A stretch of 64,000 nucleotides of DNA from Qipengyuania sphaerica (GTDB lineage Bacteria; Pseudomonadota; Alphaproteobacteria; Sphingomonadales; Sphingomonadaceae), in NCBI RefSeq assembly GCF_019711595.1, contig NZ_JAIGNR010000001.1:496001-560000 (forward strand), read 5' to 3'. A model generated the notes under the pieces. That model searched no databases and was not told the origin of the DNA. It worked only from the letters and a program-made list of their open reading frames with translations. Below are positions 8,599-17,955 of this stretch, in pieces (position 1 is the stretch's first letter; each line of letters starts with the position of its first letter). The translations under genes and the position numbers were made by a program.

Positions 8599-8953
8599 GG
8601 AGCTCTCTCCGGAAACTTTCCGGCTTCGTCTACATTTGTAGCCAAACGGCAAAGCGGGCGTCGATGAACGGCAATCCGATGCCGATGAAGAGCAAGTCCA
8701 ATCGATCAGCGTCGAGACGGGTTTCGTGTTAAAACCGGATCCCCCCACCTTTTGCGCGTGGTTAACGCTTCTCTTACCGCTTTGCGCATAGACCCTGAAT
8801 TGCGTCGCAGAGGGCTATGCCGCGCAAGCCGAAAAATCGGCGCGGCCTGCCCGAAATTACGCCACATCATGTCCGGGTCGCCGAGCGCCGCCAATCTACG
8901 CGCTGCGCAACGCTTCCCGCCTGTCCGAAGCTTCAAGCAAGCGAGAATGCCGC
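8599..8953. other. Divergent intergenic region, TonB receptor and chemoreceptor
   Basis: These 355 bases separate the divergently transcribed TonB receptor and chemoreceptor genes. They hold the receptor's ribosome binding site (8601-8610 on the minus strand) and the palindrome at 8630-8641. Short ORFs exist on both strands, but none has a convincing ribosome binding site or recognisable protein. I could not identify clear promoter boxes. Confidence 0.5.
8630..8641. promoter_or_regulatory. CTACA-TT-TGTAG palindrome, candidate operator
   Basis: The 12-base element has 5-bp inverted arms around TT and contains TACANNTGTA, the core operator form known for the CopY branch of BlaI/MecI/CopY repressors. 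It sits 33 bases upstream of the TonB receptor start codon, where a bound repressor could block transcription. No BlaI/CopY gene is in the window, so the regulator is unknown. Confidence 0.35.
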
Positions 8954-10672
8954 GTGTCCTTTTCCAGCGATTTCGATGCTCCCGCCGCGTCCGGTTTCAA
9001 GTCGGGCAAACGCTCGATCGCAGCCCAGATGAATGGCCTTTTCGCCTTTTGTGCCGCGGGCGTGGCGGTCTTGTGCCTTGTCGCGACGATAGGCTTCCAG
9101 CGGATTGAGCAACACGCGCAGGAACTCACCGGCATTACCGAGAGCGTGCTGCTGGTCTCGCGCACCAGCGCCAATGTCCATGCCTCGCAGGAGCGCTTGG
9201 GCAACTTCCTCGATGAGGGTAACCAGGCGCAGGATCTCGATACGGCAATCGACCTCGTCGACCAGGGCATGGAACACAACGCCCAGCTCGCTTCATATTA
9301 CCGTGAGCGAAACCCCGCCGGCCTCGAGGACGTGCAGGCGGTCGAGACCGAGTTGAAGGGCCTCAAGTCTTCGCTCCAGGCGCTCTACACCACGCCCCAA
9401 GACCAGATTTATGGTGCGGTCATACCGGCATTCAAACATGGCTATGCCGTCGGCGAAATTTCCAACGGTCTGCGCAATCGCGCCGAGGTCGACCTCTATC
9501 GGGTAAATCGCGCAGAGCAGGCCGCCATCGAGCTTTTCACGCTGGTGATGATTCTTCTGGGCATCGCCTCGCTGGTCACCGTATTCCTCGGCCGTAAGGT
9601 CATGGCGCGCCGCGTCGTGGCACCGATCCGCAATATCGGCGAGACCAGCGCGCTGCTCGCCGAGGGCGCAAGCGATCTCGAAATTCCCGAAATCCACCGC
9701 GAGGATGAAATCGGCGAGATGGCGCGGGCGCTCGAAAGCCTGCGCCTGATCCAGGAAGAAGCGCGCGCCAAGGCCGCTTCGGAACTCGAAGACCAAGTCG
9801 CCTCGGCCGAAGAACGCAACCGCAAGGTGGCGGTCATCCAGGACCTTGCCGATGCCTTCGAGCGCATGGTCAGCGGTGTCGCGCATGATGTCGCCGCCGC
9901 CAGCGGGCAACTCAAAGATGCGGCGCGCACCATGTCGGACAATGCCGAACAGTCCTCGCAGCGCGTGCTCAATGCCTCGCGCCTGCTTGCCGAAACGAGC
10001 GAAGGCGTGACGGGAGCCGCGGCGGCATCGGACGAATTCGTGATGTCGATCGGCGAAATCAGCCGCCAGGCCGCCTCCAGTGCAGAGCGCGCCGGGCAGG
10101 CCAATCATGCGGCGCATGATGCCGACCGCACGATCGGCGAACTCGACGCGATGGCGATCCATGTCGGCCAAGTGGTCGAACTGATCGGCCAGATCGCCCA
10201 GCGCACCAACCTCCTTGCACTCAATGCCAGCATCGAAGCGGCGCGCGGTGGCGAAGCAGGGCGCGGCTTTGCCGTGGTGGCTAGCGAAGTGAAGGAACTC
10301 GCTGCGCAGACCGCGCGTGCGACCGAGGAAGTCGAAGCGCAGATCAAGCAGATTCAGGCCTCGTCCTCGGCCAGCGCCGGTGCGCTGCGCAAGATTACCG
10401 AGGAAGTCGGCCAGTTGGGAGTCACCTCGACCTCGATCGCTGCGGCGGTCGACCAGCAGGCCGTCGCCGGGCAGGAACTGGCGCGCAGTATCGATGCAGC
10501 CGCGCGCAACACGGAAGCCGTGAGCGGCGACATGGACGAAGTCAGCCGGATGTCGATGGCGACCGGTGCTGCGGCAAGCCAGGTCCTTACCGGCTGCACC
10601 TCGCTCGAACAGCAGGCTGAAGTGCTCCGTGCGCAGGTCGCCGATTTCCTCGAGCATGTCCGAGCTGCCTGA
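8954..10672 (+). CDS. Methyl-accepting chemotaxis protein
   Basis: This 572-residue chemoreceptor has a first membrane segment at about residues 26-48, a periplasmic domain of roughly 140 residues predicted to be helical, a second membrane segment near 190-212, a HAMP domain (to about 265), and a long cytoplasmic coiled coil. The coil contains the conserved hairpin tip ([20 protein letters not shown], then [13 protein letters not shown]). It should signal to CheA through CheW. The start is GTG with only a weak ribosome binding site. No che or flagellar genes are in the window, so the receptor is an orphan here. The ligand is unknown, and no CheR-tethering pentapeptide is present at the C-terminus. 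Confidence 0.93.
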   Translation: MSFSSDFDAPAASGFKSGKRSIAAQMNGLFAFCAAGVAVLCLVATIGFQRIEQHAQELTGITESVLLVSRTSANVHASQERLGNFLDEGNQAQDLDTAIDLVDQGMEHNAQLASYYRERNPAGLEDVQAVETELKGLKSSLQALYTTPQDQIYGAVIPAFKHGYAVGEISNGLRNRAEVDLYRVNRAEQAAIELFTLVMILLGIASLVTVFLGRKVMARRVVAPIRNIGETSALLAEGASDLEIPEIHREDEIGEMARALESLRLIQEEARAKAASELEDQVASAEERNRKVAVIQDLADAFERMVSGVAHDVAAASGQLKDAARTMSDNAEQSSQRVLNASRLLAETSEGVTGAAAASDEFVMSIGEISRQAASSAERAGQANHAAHDADRTIGELDAMAIHVGQVVELIGQIAQRTNLLALNASIEAARGGEAGRGFAVVASEVKELAAQTARATEEVEAQIKQIQASSSASAGALRKITEEVGQLGVTSTSIAAAVDQQAVAGQELARSIDAAARNTEAVSGDMDEVSRMSMATGAAASQVLTGCTSLEQQAEVLRAQVADFLEHVRAA

Positions 10673-10734
10673 TTTCGCGGGGAAAAATCACGCGAAACCT
10701 TGCGCAGCGATGAACGTATCCCGACATTAGGCGC

Positions 10735-11883
10735 ATGGTATATATCACCGCATCGGGCCAGTTCCTTCCCGGAGAGCCCGTCGATAACGAGGCCATGGGC
10801 GACCATATCGGGCGTCTCTCTCCTCAAGCGGAGCGGATGGGCCGGCTGGTCCTTCGCCAGAACCGCATCGGTACTCGCCACTATGCGATGAAGCCGGACG
10901 GGACGACCGACTGGACCATTGCCAGGATGCTCGGCGAAGCGGTGCGTTCGACGCTCGACGATGCCGAAATCGATGCGAAGCAGGTGGGCTATCTCGCCAC
11001 TTCCACCACGCAGAACGACCTGATGGTTCCGGGCCTCGCGAGCCAGGTGCATGGCGAGCTGGGCCTGCCGCCGCTCGAGCTCGCGAGCATGCAGTCGGTC
11101 TGCGCCAGCTCGATGATGGCGCTGAAGAGCGCTTACCTCCAAGTGAAGTCGGGCGAGCACCGCGCGGCGCTGGTCGGCGGGGGCGAGTTTGCCAGCCGCT
11201 ATTTCCGCCCCGGTTTCTATGAGGGGACCGACAGCATCCTCGAAGACGGGGCGCTACCGAGCGATGCGGGCTTCCTGCGCTGGACGCTGAGCGACGGGGC
11301 GGCCGCAGTGCTGCTGGAAGATCGCCCGGCGAGCCGCGGCCTGTCGCTGCGGATCGATTGGGTCAGCCTGCGCAGTTTTGCGGACCGCTTCGAGCCGTGC
11401 ATGACCGCCGGTTCGGTGCGGGACGGGGATGGCGCGCTCACCCCGTGGTCGCACCACGCCGGCATTCGGGCCGCTGCGCAATCGGGTGCCTTCCAGCTGC
11501 GGCAGGATGTCGATGCGCTCTACCGGATGCTGCCTGTCTGGCTGGGCGAATTTATGCGGCTGGTCGACGAGGGACTGATCGAGCCCGACACTGTCGACTG
11601 GTTCGCCATCCACTATTCCGCCCATTCGCTGCGCGAGGAGATGATCCGGCAGGCGACCAAGGCGGGCTGCATGATCCCCGAGGAACGGTGGTATTCGAAC
11701 CTTGCGACCAAGGGGAATGTCGGCGCGGCCTCGATTTTCCTCATCCTCGACGACCTGCTGAAAGGCGGGACACTGGAAGAAGGGCAGACAGTGCTTTGCG
11801 CCGTGCCCGAAAGCGGGCAATGTGTGATGGCCTATGCCGGGATGACCGTGGTCGGCCCTGATGACAGGAGGGACGCGAAATGA
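10735..11883 (+). CDS. KAS III-like beta-ketoacyl synthase (StlD/DarB-like)
   Basis: This 382-residue thiolase-fold enzyme has the KAS III catalytic triad: Cys123 in QSVCASS, His293 in AIHYSAHS and Asn328 in TKGNVGAAS. It is longer than housekeeping FabH (about 317 residues) and resembles the StlD/DarB group, which condenses beta-ketoacyl thioesters with other acyl units. Expected chemistry is a decarboxylative or non-decarboxylative Claisen condensation of acyl-CoA or acyl-ACP; the substrate is not known. It is the first gene of a tightly overlapping trio (ATGA overlap with the next gene). No acyl carrier protein or aromatase is adjacent. KAS III fold is certain from the motifs; StlD/DarB subgrouping is my recognition. 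Confidence 0.85.
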   Translation: MVYITASGQFLPGEPVDNEAMGDHIGRLSPQAERMGRLVLRQNRIGTRHYAMKPDGTTDWTIARMLGEAVRSTLDDAEIDAKQVGYLATSTTQNDLMVPGLASQVHGELGLPPLELASMQSVCASSMMALKSAYLQVKSGEHRAALVGGGEFASRYFRPGFYEGTDSILEDGALPSDAGFLRWTLSDGAAAVLLEDRPASRGLSLRIDWVSLRSFADRFEPCMTAGSVRDGDGALTPWSHHAGIRAAAQSGAFQLRQDVDALYRMLPVWLGEFMRLVDEGLIEPDTVDWFAIHYSAHSLREEMIRQATKAGCMIPEERWYSNLATKGNVGAASIFLILDDLLKGGTLEEGQTVLCAVPESGQCVMAYAGMTVVGPDDRRDAK

Positions 11884-12569
11884 ACGCAGAAGCAGGACGG
11901 CCCGATGCGCCGCTCGCCAGGACGCACCGCCAGCTGGCGCAGGTGTGGATCGACTTCGAAAGCGCGCTGATGACCGTGCCGCTTGTGTCCCGGCTCCATG
12001 CGGGCAAGTGGCGGGTCGAGGATTACCAGGCGCTGCTGCGCAACCTGCGCCAGCAGGTGATCGAAGGCAGCCGCTGGATCGCGCGCGCCTCCTCCAGCCT
12101 CACCCCGGCGCATGAAGATTTGCGCAGCATGTTCCTGCACCATGCGCAGGAAGAACACCGCGATTTCCGGATGCTTGAGGATTGCTACGTCGCGGTCGGC
12201 GGCTCGCGCAAGGAAATCCAGAACGCCCCCAAAAACGTCGGTTCGGAAGCGCTCTCGGCTTTCATGTACCACGCTGCCTCAAAGCCCGACCCGGTTGGTC
12301 TGCTTGGCGCGATGTTCATCATCGAGGGGCTGGGCAACCGGATCGCCGGGCCGTGGTCGGAACTCATCCAGAAACAGCTCGACCTGCCCGACGAGGCGGT
12401 GAGGTTCTTCAAGTATCACTCGGTCAACGACAGCCACCATCTCGAAGAATTCGACGAGGCGATGGAAATGGCGGTCACCAGCGAAGAGGTTGGGACCGAT
12501 ATCGTGCGCCACGCAAAAATCGTCGCGCGTCTCTATCGCCTGCAGCTGGAAGAAATCGACAATGTCTGA
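11880..12569 (+). CDS. Iron-containing redox enzyme (heme-oxygenase-like fold)
   Basis: This 229-residue all-helical protein resembles the iron-containing redox enzyme or TenA/heme-oxygenase-like family, whose members include diiron oxidases such as the alkene-forming UndA. Possible metal ligands cluster in EEHRD (residues 91-95), the Glu of FIIEGLG (149), and DSHHLEEF (184-191). It starts at an ATG that overlaps the ketosynthase stop (ATGA) and overlaps the next gene by eight bases, so the three proteins are translationally coupled. Plausible role: oxidative tailoring of the ketosynthase product. The fold assignment is reasonably firm; the reaction and metal content are inference. Confidence 0.8.
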   Translation: MNAEAGRPDAPLARTHRQLAQVWIDFESALMTVPLVSRLHAGKWRVEDYQALLRNLRQQVIEGSRWIARASSSLTPAHEDLRSMFLHHAQEEHRDFRMLEDCYVAVGGSRKEIQNAPKNVGSEALSAFMYHAASKPDPVGLLGAMFIIEGLGNRIAGPWSELIQKQLDLPDEAVRFFKYHSVNDSHHLEEFDEAMEMAVTSEEVGTDIVRHAKIVARLYRLQLEEIDNV

Positions 12570-13494
12570 TGCGCGCCCCCATCCGGGCACGGCGCATGAC
12601 GAGCCGATCGTCCATGCCTTCGGCGTGCACGATCCCGCCGATCCGGACCCGTGGGCGGCACTGGCGATGGACCGCTCGCTGCCTTTCGACCCGGCCGCCA
12701 AGGCTGCGCTGCTTCGCGACCAGCGTTCGCCCAGCCGCCAGTTCCTGCTGCCCCTCGTGCGTCCGCTCGCGCGGCTGACGATCATCCTTGCGCAGGTGTT
12801 CAAATCGATCTTCCCGCGCTTCCCGCACGCGCCGAAATTCCTTCACTGGATGATCGCGACTGGCATGAAGCGATTCCTGACGCCCGATGCCAACTGGCTG
12901 ATCCTGCGGCATTTCCACCTCGGCTCGCAGATCCTGCGCTTCATTGCCGACAATGTGACGCCCGGTTTCCGCCCCGTGCTCGAACCGATGGATCCGAAGA
13001 ATGTCGACGGCGTGCGCGACAATCTTTTCCTCAAGCACGATCTGAACATCTACAACTTTCTGATCCAGCTTAATCACGAGATGGATAGGCGCGGGGTGAC
13101 GTTGCAAAAGGCGGAACGCCTCGATTTCAGCGCGATCGATCCCGATGCGGTGAAGATTGAGGAAATGCCCAAGGGCCGCCTCAACAAGATCGACCTGCAG
13201 ACTGCGATCGAGATGTACACGCCGGCCTATGCCTTCTGGTTGACCGATCGCGATTTCTGGCGAGCGGCCAATTCGCTGCAGCTGGACGAGACGATCGGGC
13301 TCTATTGTGCGCGGCTGACGGGCGAGGAAAAGCATCTCGCCATGGTCACCAACGCGCATCCGCTGGTGCCCGAAAGTACATTGAAAGCGGGTTTCCGCCT
13401 CATGCTCCACGGCCTTTCGACCGAGGTGCTTCACGGTTTCCTGGTGGAGCTGAAGCAGCGGCAGGCGGCAGCCGCAGCCGCCGCCCCGGCCTGA
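12562..13494 (+). CDS. Unrecognised conserved protein of the ketosynthase cassette
   Basis: This 310-residue protein starts at an ATG inside the end of the iron-enzyme gene, with GGAAGAAA upstream. I do not recognise a characterised family. It is predominantly helical. Visible features are an amphipathic or hydrophobic stretch near residues 55-80 ([20 protein letters not shown]), histidine-bearing segments [12 protein letters not shown] and [10 protein letters not shown] followed by LNHEM that could bind a metal or cofactor, and an Ala-rich C-terminus. No signal peptide or obvious membrane anchor is present. Gene coupling suggests it works with the ketosynthase and the iron enzyme. Confidence 0.8.
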   Translation: MSDARPHPGTAHDEPIVHAFGVHDPADPDPWAALAMDRSLPFDPAAKAALLRDQRSPSRQFLLPLVRPLARLTIILAQVFKSIFPRFPHAPKFLHWMIATGMKRFLTPDANWLILRHFHLGSQILRFIADNVTPGFRPVLEPMDPKNVDGVRDNLFLKHDLNIYNFLIQLNHEMDRRGVTLQKAERLDFSAIDPDAVKIEEMPKGRLNKIDLQTAIEMYTPAYAFWLTDRDFWRAANSLQLDETIGLYCARLTGEEKHLAMVTNAHPLVPESTLKAGFRLMLHGLSTEVLHGFLVELKQRQAAAAAAAPA

Positions 13495-13498
13495 GGGC

Positions 13499-14122
13499 TT
13501 AGAACTTTACCTCGCTCGCGTGGCTGATGACATTGCCGAGGATGCCGTATTCCTTGGCTTCCTTGGTATCCATCCAGAAATCGCGGTCGATGTCCTTGAG
13601 GACCTTTTCGTAGGTCTGGCCGGTCGCATCGGCGATCTTGCGCGCGATGCGCTCGCGCATCTTGACGATTTCCTGCGCCTGGATGGCGATGTCGCTGGCC
13701 TTGCCGCCCGCACCGCCCGAGGGCTGGTGGATCAGGAAGCGCGTGTTCGGCAGGCAGAAGCGACGCTCATGCGGGACCGAGAGGAAGATATGGGTCGCGA
13801 TGCTGGCCACCCAGCCGGTGCCGATGATGGCGACGGGCGAGGAGATGTAGCCGATAAGATCGTGGATCGTATCGCCCGATTCGACATGGCCGCCCGGCGA
13901 ATTGACGATCAGCTTGATCGGCTCGTTCGAGATGTGGTCGAGATAGAGCAGCTGCATCGAGATACGCTCGGCCAGTTTCTGGTCGACGCCGCCGAACAGC
14001 ATCACGGTGCGCGCTTCGAGAAACTTGCTCATCATTGCGGCGCGCAGGCCGTCGCCCTTGTTTTCGTCGTCATCCTCGTCGGCGCGGAACGGTGCAATTG
14101 GGGAGAACGGCGAAGACGACAT
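13499..14122 (-). CDS. ClpP-family protease, divergent paralogue
   Basis: This 207-residue protein is a ClpP-type serine protease subunit distinct from the canonical ClpP encoded divergently at 14258. The triad is intact: Ser107 in GWVASIAT, His132 in FLIHQPSGG and Asp181 in IDRDFW. The oxyanion glycines (NSPGG, 75-79) are present. The N-terminus is acidic ([11 protein letters not shown]), and the Ser region differs from the usual GQAASMG. Such second ClpPs occur in many alphaproteobacteria and may form homo- or hetero-oligomeric rings; whether ClpX or ClpA serves this one is unknown. The 135-base divergent region should hold both promoters. Confidence 0.92.
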   Translation of the reverse strand: MSSSPFSPIAPFRADEDDDENKGDGLRAAMMSKFLEARTVMLFGGVDQKLAERISMQLLYLDHISNEPIKLIVNSPGGHVESGDTIHDLIGYISSPVAIIGTGWVASIATHIFLSVPHERRFCLPNTRFLIHQPSGGAGGKASDIAIQAQEIVKMRERIARKIADATGQTYEKVLKDIDRDFWMDTKEAKEYGILGNVISHASEVKF

Positions 14123-14203
14123 GGTAAAGGCCCTTTTTTTGCGATTTCGTGCGGACTACCGCTAGGCCGCCTACATCGCGACCGTAATCTCTTTAATCAA
14201 GCC

Positions 14204-14232
14204 TTGAACCTTGCGGCGGCAGGACAGATATA
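14204..14232 (+). promoter_or_regulatory. Candidate clpP promoter
   Basis: TTGAAC (14204-14209) and GATATA (14227-14232) are separated by 17 bases, about 25 bases before the clpP start. The minus-35 box is preceded by C, giving CTTGAA as in heat-shock promoters, but I see no clear CCCCAT-type minus-10, so RpoH control is only a possibility. Confidence 0.5.
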
Positions 14233-14257
14233 CCCCGCAATCTCAGAAGGACACTCA

Positions 14258-14971
14258 ATGATCGATCTCTTCGGCACCGACGCCCATGCTTCCCAAGGAC
14301 AGTTCACCCGCGATCCCGTGACCGGCGCGCTGGTGCCCACCGTGGTCGAGCAGTCGAGCCGCGGCGAACGGGCCTTCGACATTTTCTCGCGCCTGCTGCG
14401 CGAACGCATCGTTTTCGTCACCGGCCAGGTGGAAGACGTGATGGCCTCGCTGATCGTGGCGCAGCTGCTGTTCCTCGAGAGCGAAAACCCCTCGAAGCCG
14501 ATCAGCATGTACATCAACTCGCCCGGCGGCGTTGTGACCGCAGGCATGGCGATCCACGACACCATGCAATATATCAAGCCGCGCGTTTCGACCGTGTGTA
14601 TCGGACAGGCCGCCTCGATGGGCAGCTTCCTGCTCGCAGCGGGCGAGCCGGGCATGCGCATCGCGCTGCCCAATGCACGCATCATGGTCCACCAGCCTTC
14701 GGGCGGTGCGCGCGGCATGGCCAGCGACATCGAAATCCAGGCGCGCGAGATCCTGCGCATCCGCCAGCGGATGAACGATCTCTACGTCCAGTACACCGGC
14801 AAGAGCCTCGACGAGATCGAGCAGGCGATGGACCGCGACACTTTCCTCGATGCAGAGGAAGCGATGAAATTCGGCATCGTCGACAAGGTCTTTGAGGCAC
14901 GCCCCGAAAACGAGGGCGACGACGAGCCGGTAAGCGATACGGACAAGGGTTCTGGCGGCGCGCCGGAGTAA
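14258..14971 (+). CDS. clpP: ATP-dependent Clp protease proteolytic subunit ClpP
   Basis: This is the canonical ClpP of 237 residues, the proteolytic tetradecamer partner of ClpX and ClpA. The triad is Ser120 (GQAASMGS), His145 (IMVHQPSGG) and Asp194 (MDRDTF). The N-terminus is about 20 residues longer than a typical mature ClpP and may include a processed propeptide. The C-terminus is acidic. The chosen ATG has AGAAGGA nine bases upstream; a long in-frame extension runs antisense through the divergent clpP paralogue and is not real. clpX follows 178 bases downstream with its own probable promoter. Confidence 0.97.
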   Translation: MIDLFGTDAHASQGQFTRDPVTGALVPTVVEQSSRGERAFDIFSRLLRERIVFVTGQVEDVMASLIVAQLLFLESENPSKPISMYINSPGGVVTAGMAIHDTMQYIKPRVSTVCIGQAASMGSFLLAAGEPGMRIALPNARIMVHQPSGGARGMASDIEIQAREILRIRQRMNDLYVQYTGKSLDEIEQAMDRDTFLDAEEAMKFGIVDKVFEARPENEGDDEPVSDTDKGSGGAPE

Positions 14972-15079
14972 TTTCGGCGCCCACACCCCGTCCCTTACCG
15001 GGACTGTGACAAATTTGTCCTAGGATTCCAGCAACCTTGCATCTTCAGCATATGGCAAGGGGTTGCTGATAGTGAGATA

Positions 15080-15107
15080 TTGACCGAATCCCGCCACGGC
15101 CTAGAGT
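15080..15107 (+). promoter_or_regulatory. Candidate clpX promoter
   Basis: TTGACC (15080-15085) and TAGAGT (15102-15107) have a 16-base spacer and lie 42 bases upstream of the clpX start. This supports transcription of clpX apart from clpP. Confidence 0.45.
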
Positions 15108-15149
15108 CGGCGAATCCCTCTCTTCGGGGCTAGCGGGGCAGAGCAGGAA

Positions 15150-16406
15150 ATGACGAAGTTGACCGGAACCGATAGCAAATCCACGCTGTACTGCAGCTTC
15201 TGCGGCAAGTCGCAGCATGAAGTGCGCAAGCTGATCGCGGGACCCACCGTGTTCATCTGCGACGAATGCGTCGAGTTGTGCAACGACATCATCCGCGAAG
15301 AAACCAAGGCCGGCATTTCGGGCAAGAAGGACGGCGACGTCCCGACCCCTTCGGAAATCTTCGAGACGCTGAACGATTATGTGATCGGCCAGGATCGCGC
15401 CAAGCGCGTGCTCTCGGTCGCGGTGCACAACCACTACAAGCGCCTGAAGCACGGCGGCAAGGCTGGCGATGTCGAACTCGCCAAGTCGAACATCCTGCTC
15501 GTCGGCCCGACCGGCTGCGGCAAAACGCTGCTCGCACAGACGCTGGCGCGCACCTTCGACGTGCCCTTCACCATGGCCGACGCCACCACGCTGACCGAAG
15601 CCGGTTACGTGGGCGAGGACGTGGAGAACATCATCCTGAAGCTGCTGCAGGCCAGCGACTACAATGTCGACAAGGCGCAGCACGGCATCGTCTACATCGA
15701 CGAGATCGACAAGATCACGCGCAAGGCGGAGAACCCCTCGATCACGCGCGACGTGTCGGGCGAGGGCGTGCAGCAGGCCCTGCTGAAGCTGATGGAAGGC
15801 ACCACGGCCTCGGTCCCGCCGCAGGGCGGTCGCAAGCATCCGCAACAGGAATTCTTGCAGGTCGACACGACGAACATCCTGTTCATTTGCGGCGGCGCTT
15901 TTGCGGGTCTTGAAAAGATCATTGCCGACCGTTTGCAGAAGCGGTCGATCGGCTTCGGCGCGCATGTCGCCGATCCGGACAAGCGTCGCATCGGCGAACT
16001 GCTTGAAAAGGGCGAGCCGGAAGATCTTCTCAAGTTCGGCCTGATCCCCGAATTCGTCGGGCGCCTGCCGGTGATCGCCACGCTGCGCGATCTCGATGTC
16101 GATGCGCTCATCACCATCCTGACCGAACCCAAGAACGCGCTGTGCAAGCAGTATGCGAAGCTGTTCGAACTCGAGAACGTCGAGCTGACCTTCAAGGAAG
16201 ATGCGCTCAAGCGCATCGCCGAGAAGGCCATCGAGCGCAAGACCGGCGCACGCGGCCTGCGGTCGATTGTCGAAGGCATCCTGCTCGACACGATGTTCGA
16301 CCTGCCCGACATGGACGGAGTCACCGAAATCGTGATCGATGCCGATGTGGTCGAAGGCAAGAAGGACCCGATCCAGGTCCACGGGCCCAAGGAAGAAGCG
16401 GCCTGA
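15150..16406 (+). CDS. clpX: ATP-dependent Clp protease ATP-binding subunit ClpX
   Basis: ClpX is the AAA+ unfoldase that recognises, unfolds and translocates substrates into ClpP. The 418-residue product has the N-terminal zinc-binding domain (Cys15, Cys18, Cys37, Cys40), Walker A GPTGCGKT (119-126), Walker B VYIDEID (181-187), the pore loop GYVGED (152-157), sensor regions, and the IGF loop (RSIGFGA) that docks on ClpP. Length is normal for the family. The next element downstream is a strong terminator. In alphaproteobacteria ClpXP also degrades cell-cycle regulators such as CtrA; chpT, part of that circuit, lies 10 kb away. Confidence 0.98.
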   Translation: MTKLTGTDSKSTLYCSFCGKSQHEVRKLIAGPTVFICDECVELCNDIIREETKAGISGKKDGDVPTPSEIFETLNDYVIGQDRAKRVLSVAVHNHYKRLKHGGKAGDVELAKSNILLVGPTGCGKTLLAQTLARTFDVPFTMADATTLTEAGYVGEDVENIILKLLQASDYNVDKAQHGIVYIDEIDKITRKAENPSITRDVSGEGVQQALLKLMEGTTASVPPQGGRKHPQQEFLQVDTTNILFICGGAFAGLEKIIADRLQKRSIGFGAHVADPDKRRIGELLEKGEPEDLLKFGLIPEFVGRLPVIATLRDLDVDALITILTEPKNALCKQYAKLFELENVELTFKEDALKRIAEKAIERKTGARGLRSIVEGILLDTMFDLPDMDGVTEIVIDADVVEGKKDPIQVHGPKEEAA

Positions 16407-16431
16407 CGCCAGCTTTCCGGACTGATTAAAG

Positions 16432-16466
16432 AGCGCCGCGCTGTCCCCGGACCGCGCGGCGCTTTT
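16432..16466 (+). terminator. Intrinsic terminator after clpX
   Basis: A perfect 10-bp stem AGCGCCGCGC/GCGCGGCGCT with a 12-base loop is followed by TTT. It begins 26 bases after the clpX stop. Confidence 0.85.
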
Positions 16467-16479
16467 CATTCGGGCATTC

Positions 16480-16518
16480 AAAAGCCCCGCCAGGCCGATG
16501 GGATGGCCTGACGGGGCT
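16480..16518 (-). terminator. Intrinsic terminator after the fasciclin gene
   Basis: On the minus strand AGCCCCGTCAGGCC pairs with GGCCTGGCGGGGCT (one mismatch, 8-base loop) and is followed by TTTT. It lies about 60 bases past the stop of the fasciclin gene and ends the minus-strand unit. Confidence 0.8.
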
Positions 16519-16579
16519 CATGTGCCGCTCGCTCGAATGAGGGAAGTGACGCGAGCGGCGTGGCTGACCCGAAGGGCGA

Positions 16580-17149
<570 letters not shown>

Positions 17150-17232
17150 TCGTAAATCTCCTCTTTTCACAAGGCCCCGTCCTGCCTGTGCGAAGAGTTA
17201 CGAAGCCGCCGCGGGGGCGGATGCAAAAAATG

Positions 17233-17955
17233 TCAGATAATCTGCATGCGCCCTTCGGCGACCACCGGTCCGGCGTTGGCATCGGCGGGCTTGCCGCCCA
17301 ATGGCTCGCGAGTGAGGAGCAGGGCAGAGCCGTCTGCCATTTCCGCCGCGGTTGCAGAGTCGAGCGACACCCGACGTTCTTCCCCAGGCGCGATCACGCC
17401 GAGCGAGAGCAGCGGCGTGTCCTCGCTCTGCGGTACGAGCCACAATTCGTGGTCATGCACGCCGTCGGCAGTCAGGCCGCTCGCCGATACAAGCAATTCC
17501 TCTCGGTCGGGGAGGTAGGTTACGGCGATCCGCAAGTCAGTATCGGCAATCGGGATCGATGCGGCGAGCGGCGCTTCGGGCGTTGCCCGGCCGACCGGAG
17601 GCGCGGTGACCGATGGCGTGAGCACGAAGAGCGATACGGCTGCCACGGCTGCCGCCGCTGCCACGCCCGTCGCCATTTTCCACCTTCGCAGGCGCGCATT
17701 GAGCGAGATGATCTCGGCATCCCCGCTCGCGCCATCGAGCTCGGCTGCGATCCGTTGCCAGACTTCCTCGCGCGGTGTTTGCTGATCCACCTCGTCGAGC
17801 AGCGGCGCGAGGCGGTTCTGCCACCACGCAACTTCGGCCGCAAAAGCCGTGTCCGAAGCCTCGCGCCCACGCGCGGCGAGCAATTCCTCGCCCTCCAGCA
17901 AGCCGAGCGCATATTCGGCAGCGAGCATGTTTTCGGGGGTCGGATCGTCGGTCAT
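17233..17955 (-). CDS. Anti-sigma factor, RskA-like
   Basis: This 240-residue protein has an N-terminal helical region of about 90 residues expected to bind the sigma factor, one membrane segment at about residues 95-113 (VAAAAAVAAVSLFVL), and a C-terminal extracytoplasmic domain like the anti-sigma-K (RskA) family (DREELLVSASGLTADGVHDH). There is no His-Cys zinc motif of the ZAS type. Its ATG overlaps the stop of the sigma-factor gene (ATGA), so the pair is coupled. It probably holds its sigma factor at the inner membrane until a signal releases it. Confidence 0.88.
   Translation of the reverse strand: MTDDPTPENMLAAEYALGLLEGEELLAARGREASDTAFAAEVAWWQNRLAPLLDEVDQQTPREEVWQRIAAELDGASGDAEIISLNARLRRWKMATGVAAAAAVAAVSLFVLTPSVTAPPVGRATPEAPLAASIPIADTDLRIAVTYLPDREELLVSASGLTADGVHDHELWLVPQSEDTPLLSLGVIAPGEERRVSLDSATAAEMADGSALLLTREPLGGKPADANAGPVVAEGRMQII

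Noticed and set aside
13520-14971. Extended clpP reading frame starting inside the divergent clpP paralogue
   Set aside because: The extra N-terminal part is antisense to the paralogue and has no ClpP similarity; the ATG at 14258 has a proper ribosome binding site.
15045-16481. 478-codon frame antisense to clpX
   Set aside because: The plus strand encodes a complete ClpX with zinc, Walker and IGF motifs; the antisense frame has no recognisable domain.
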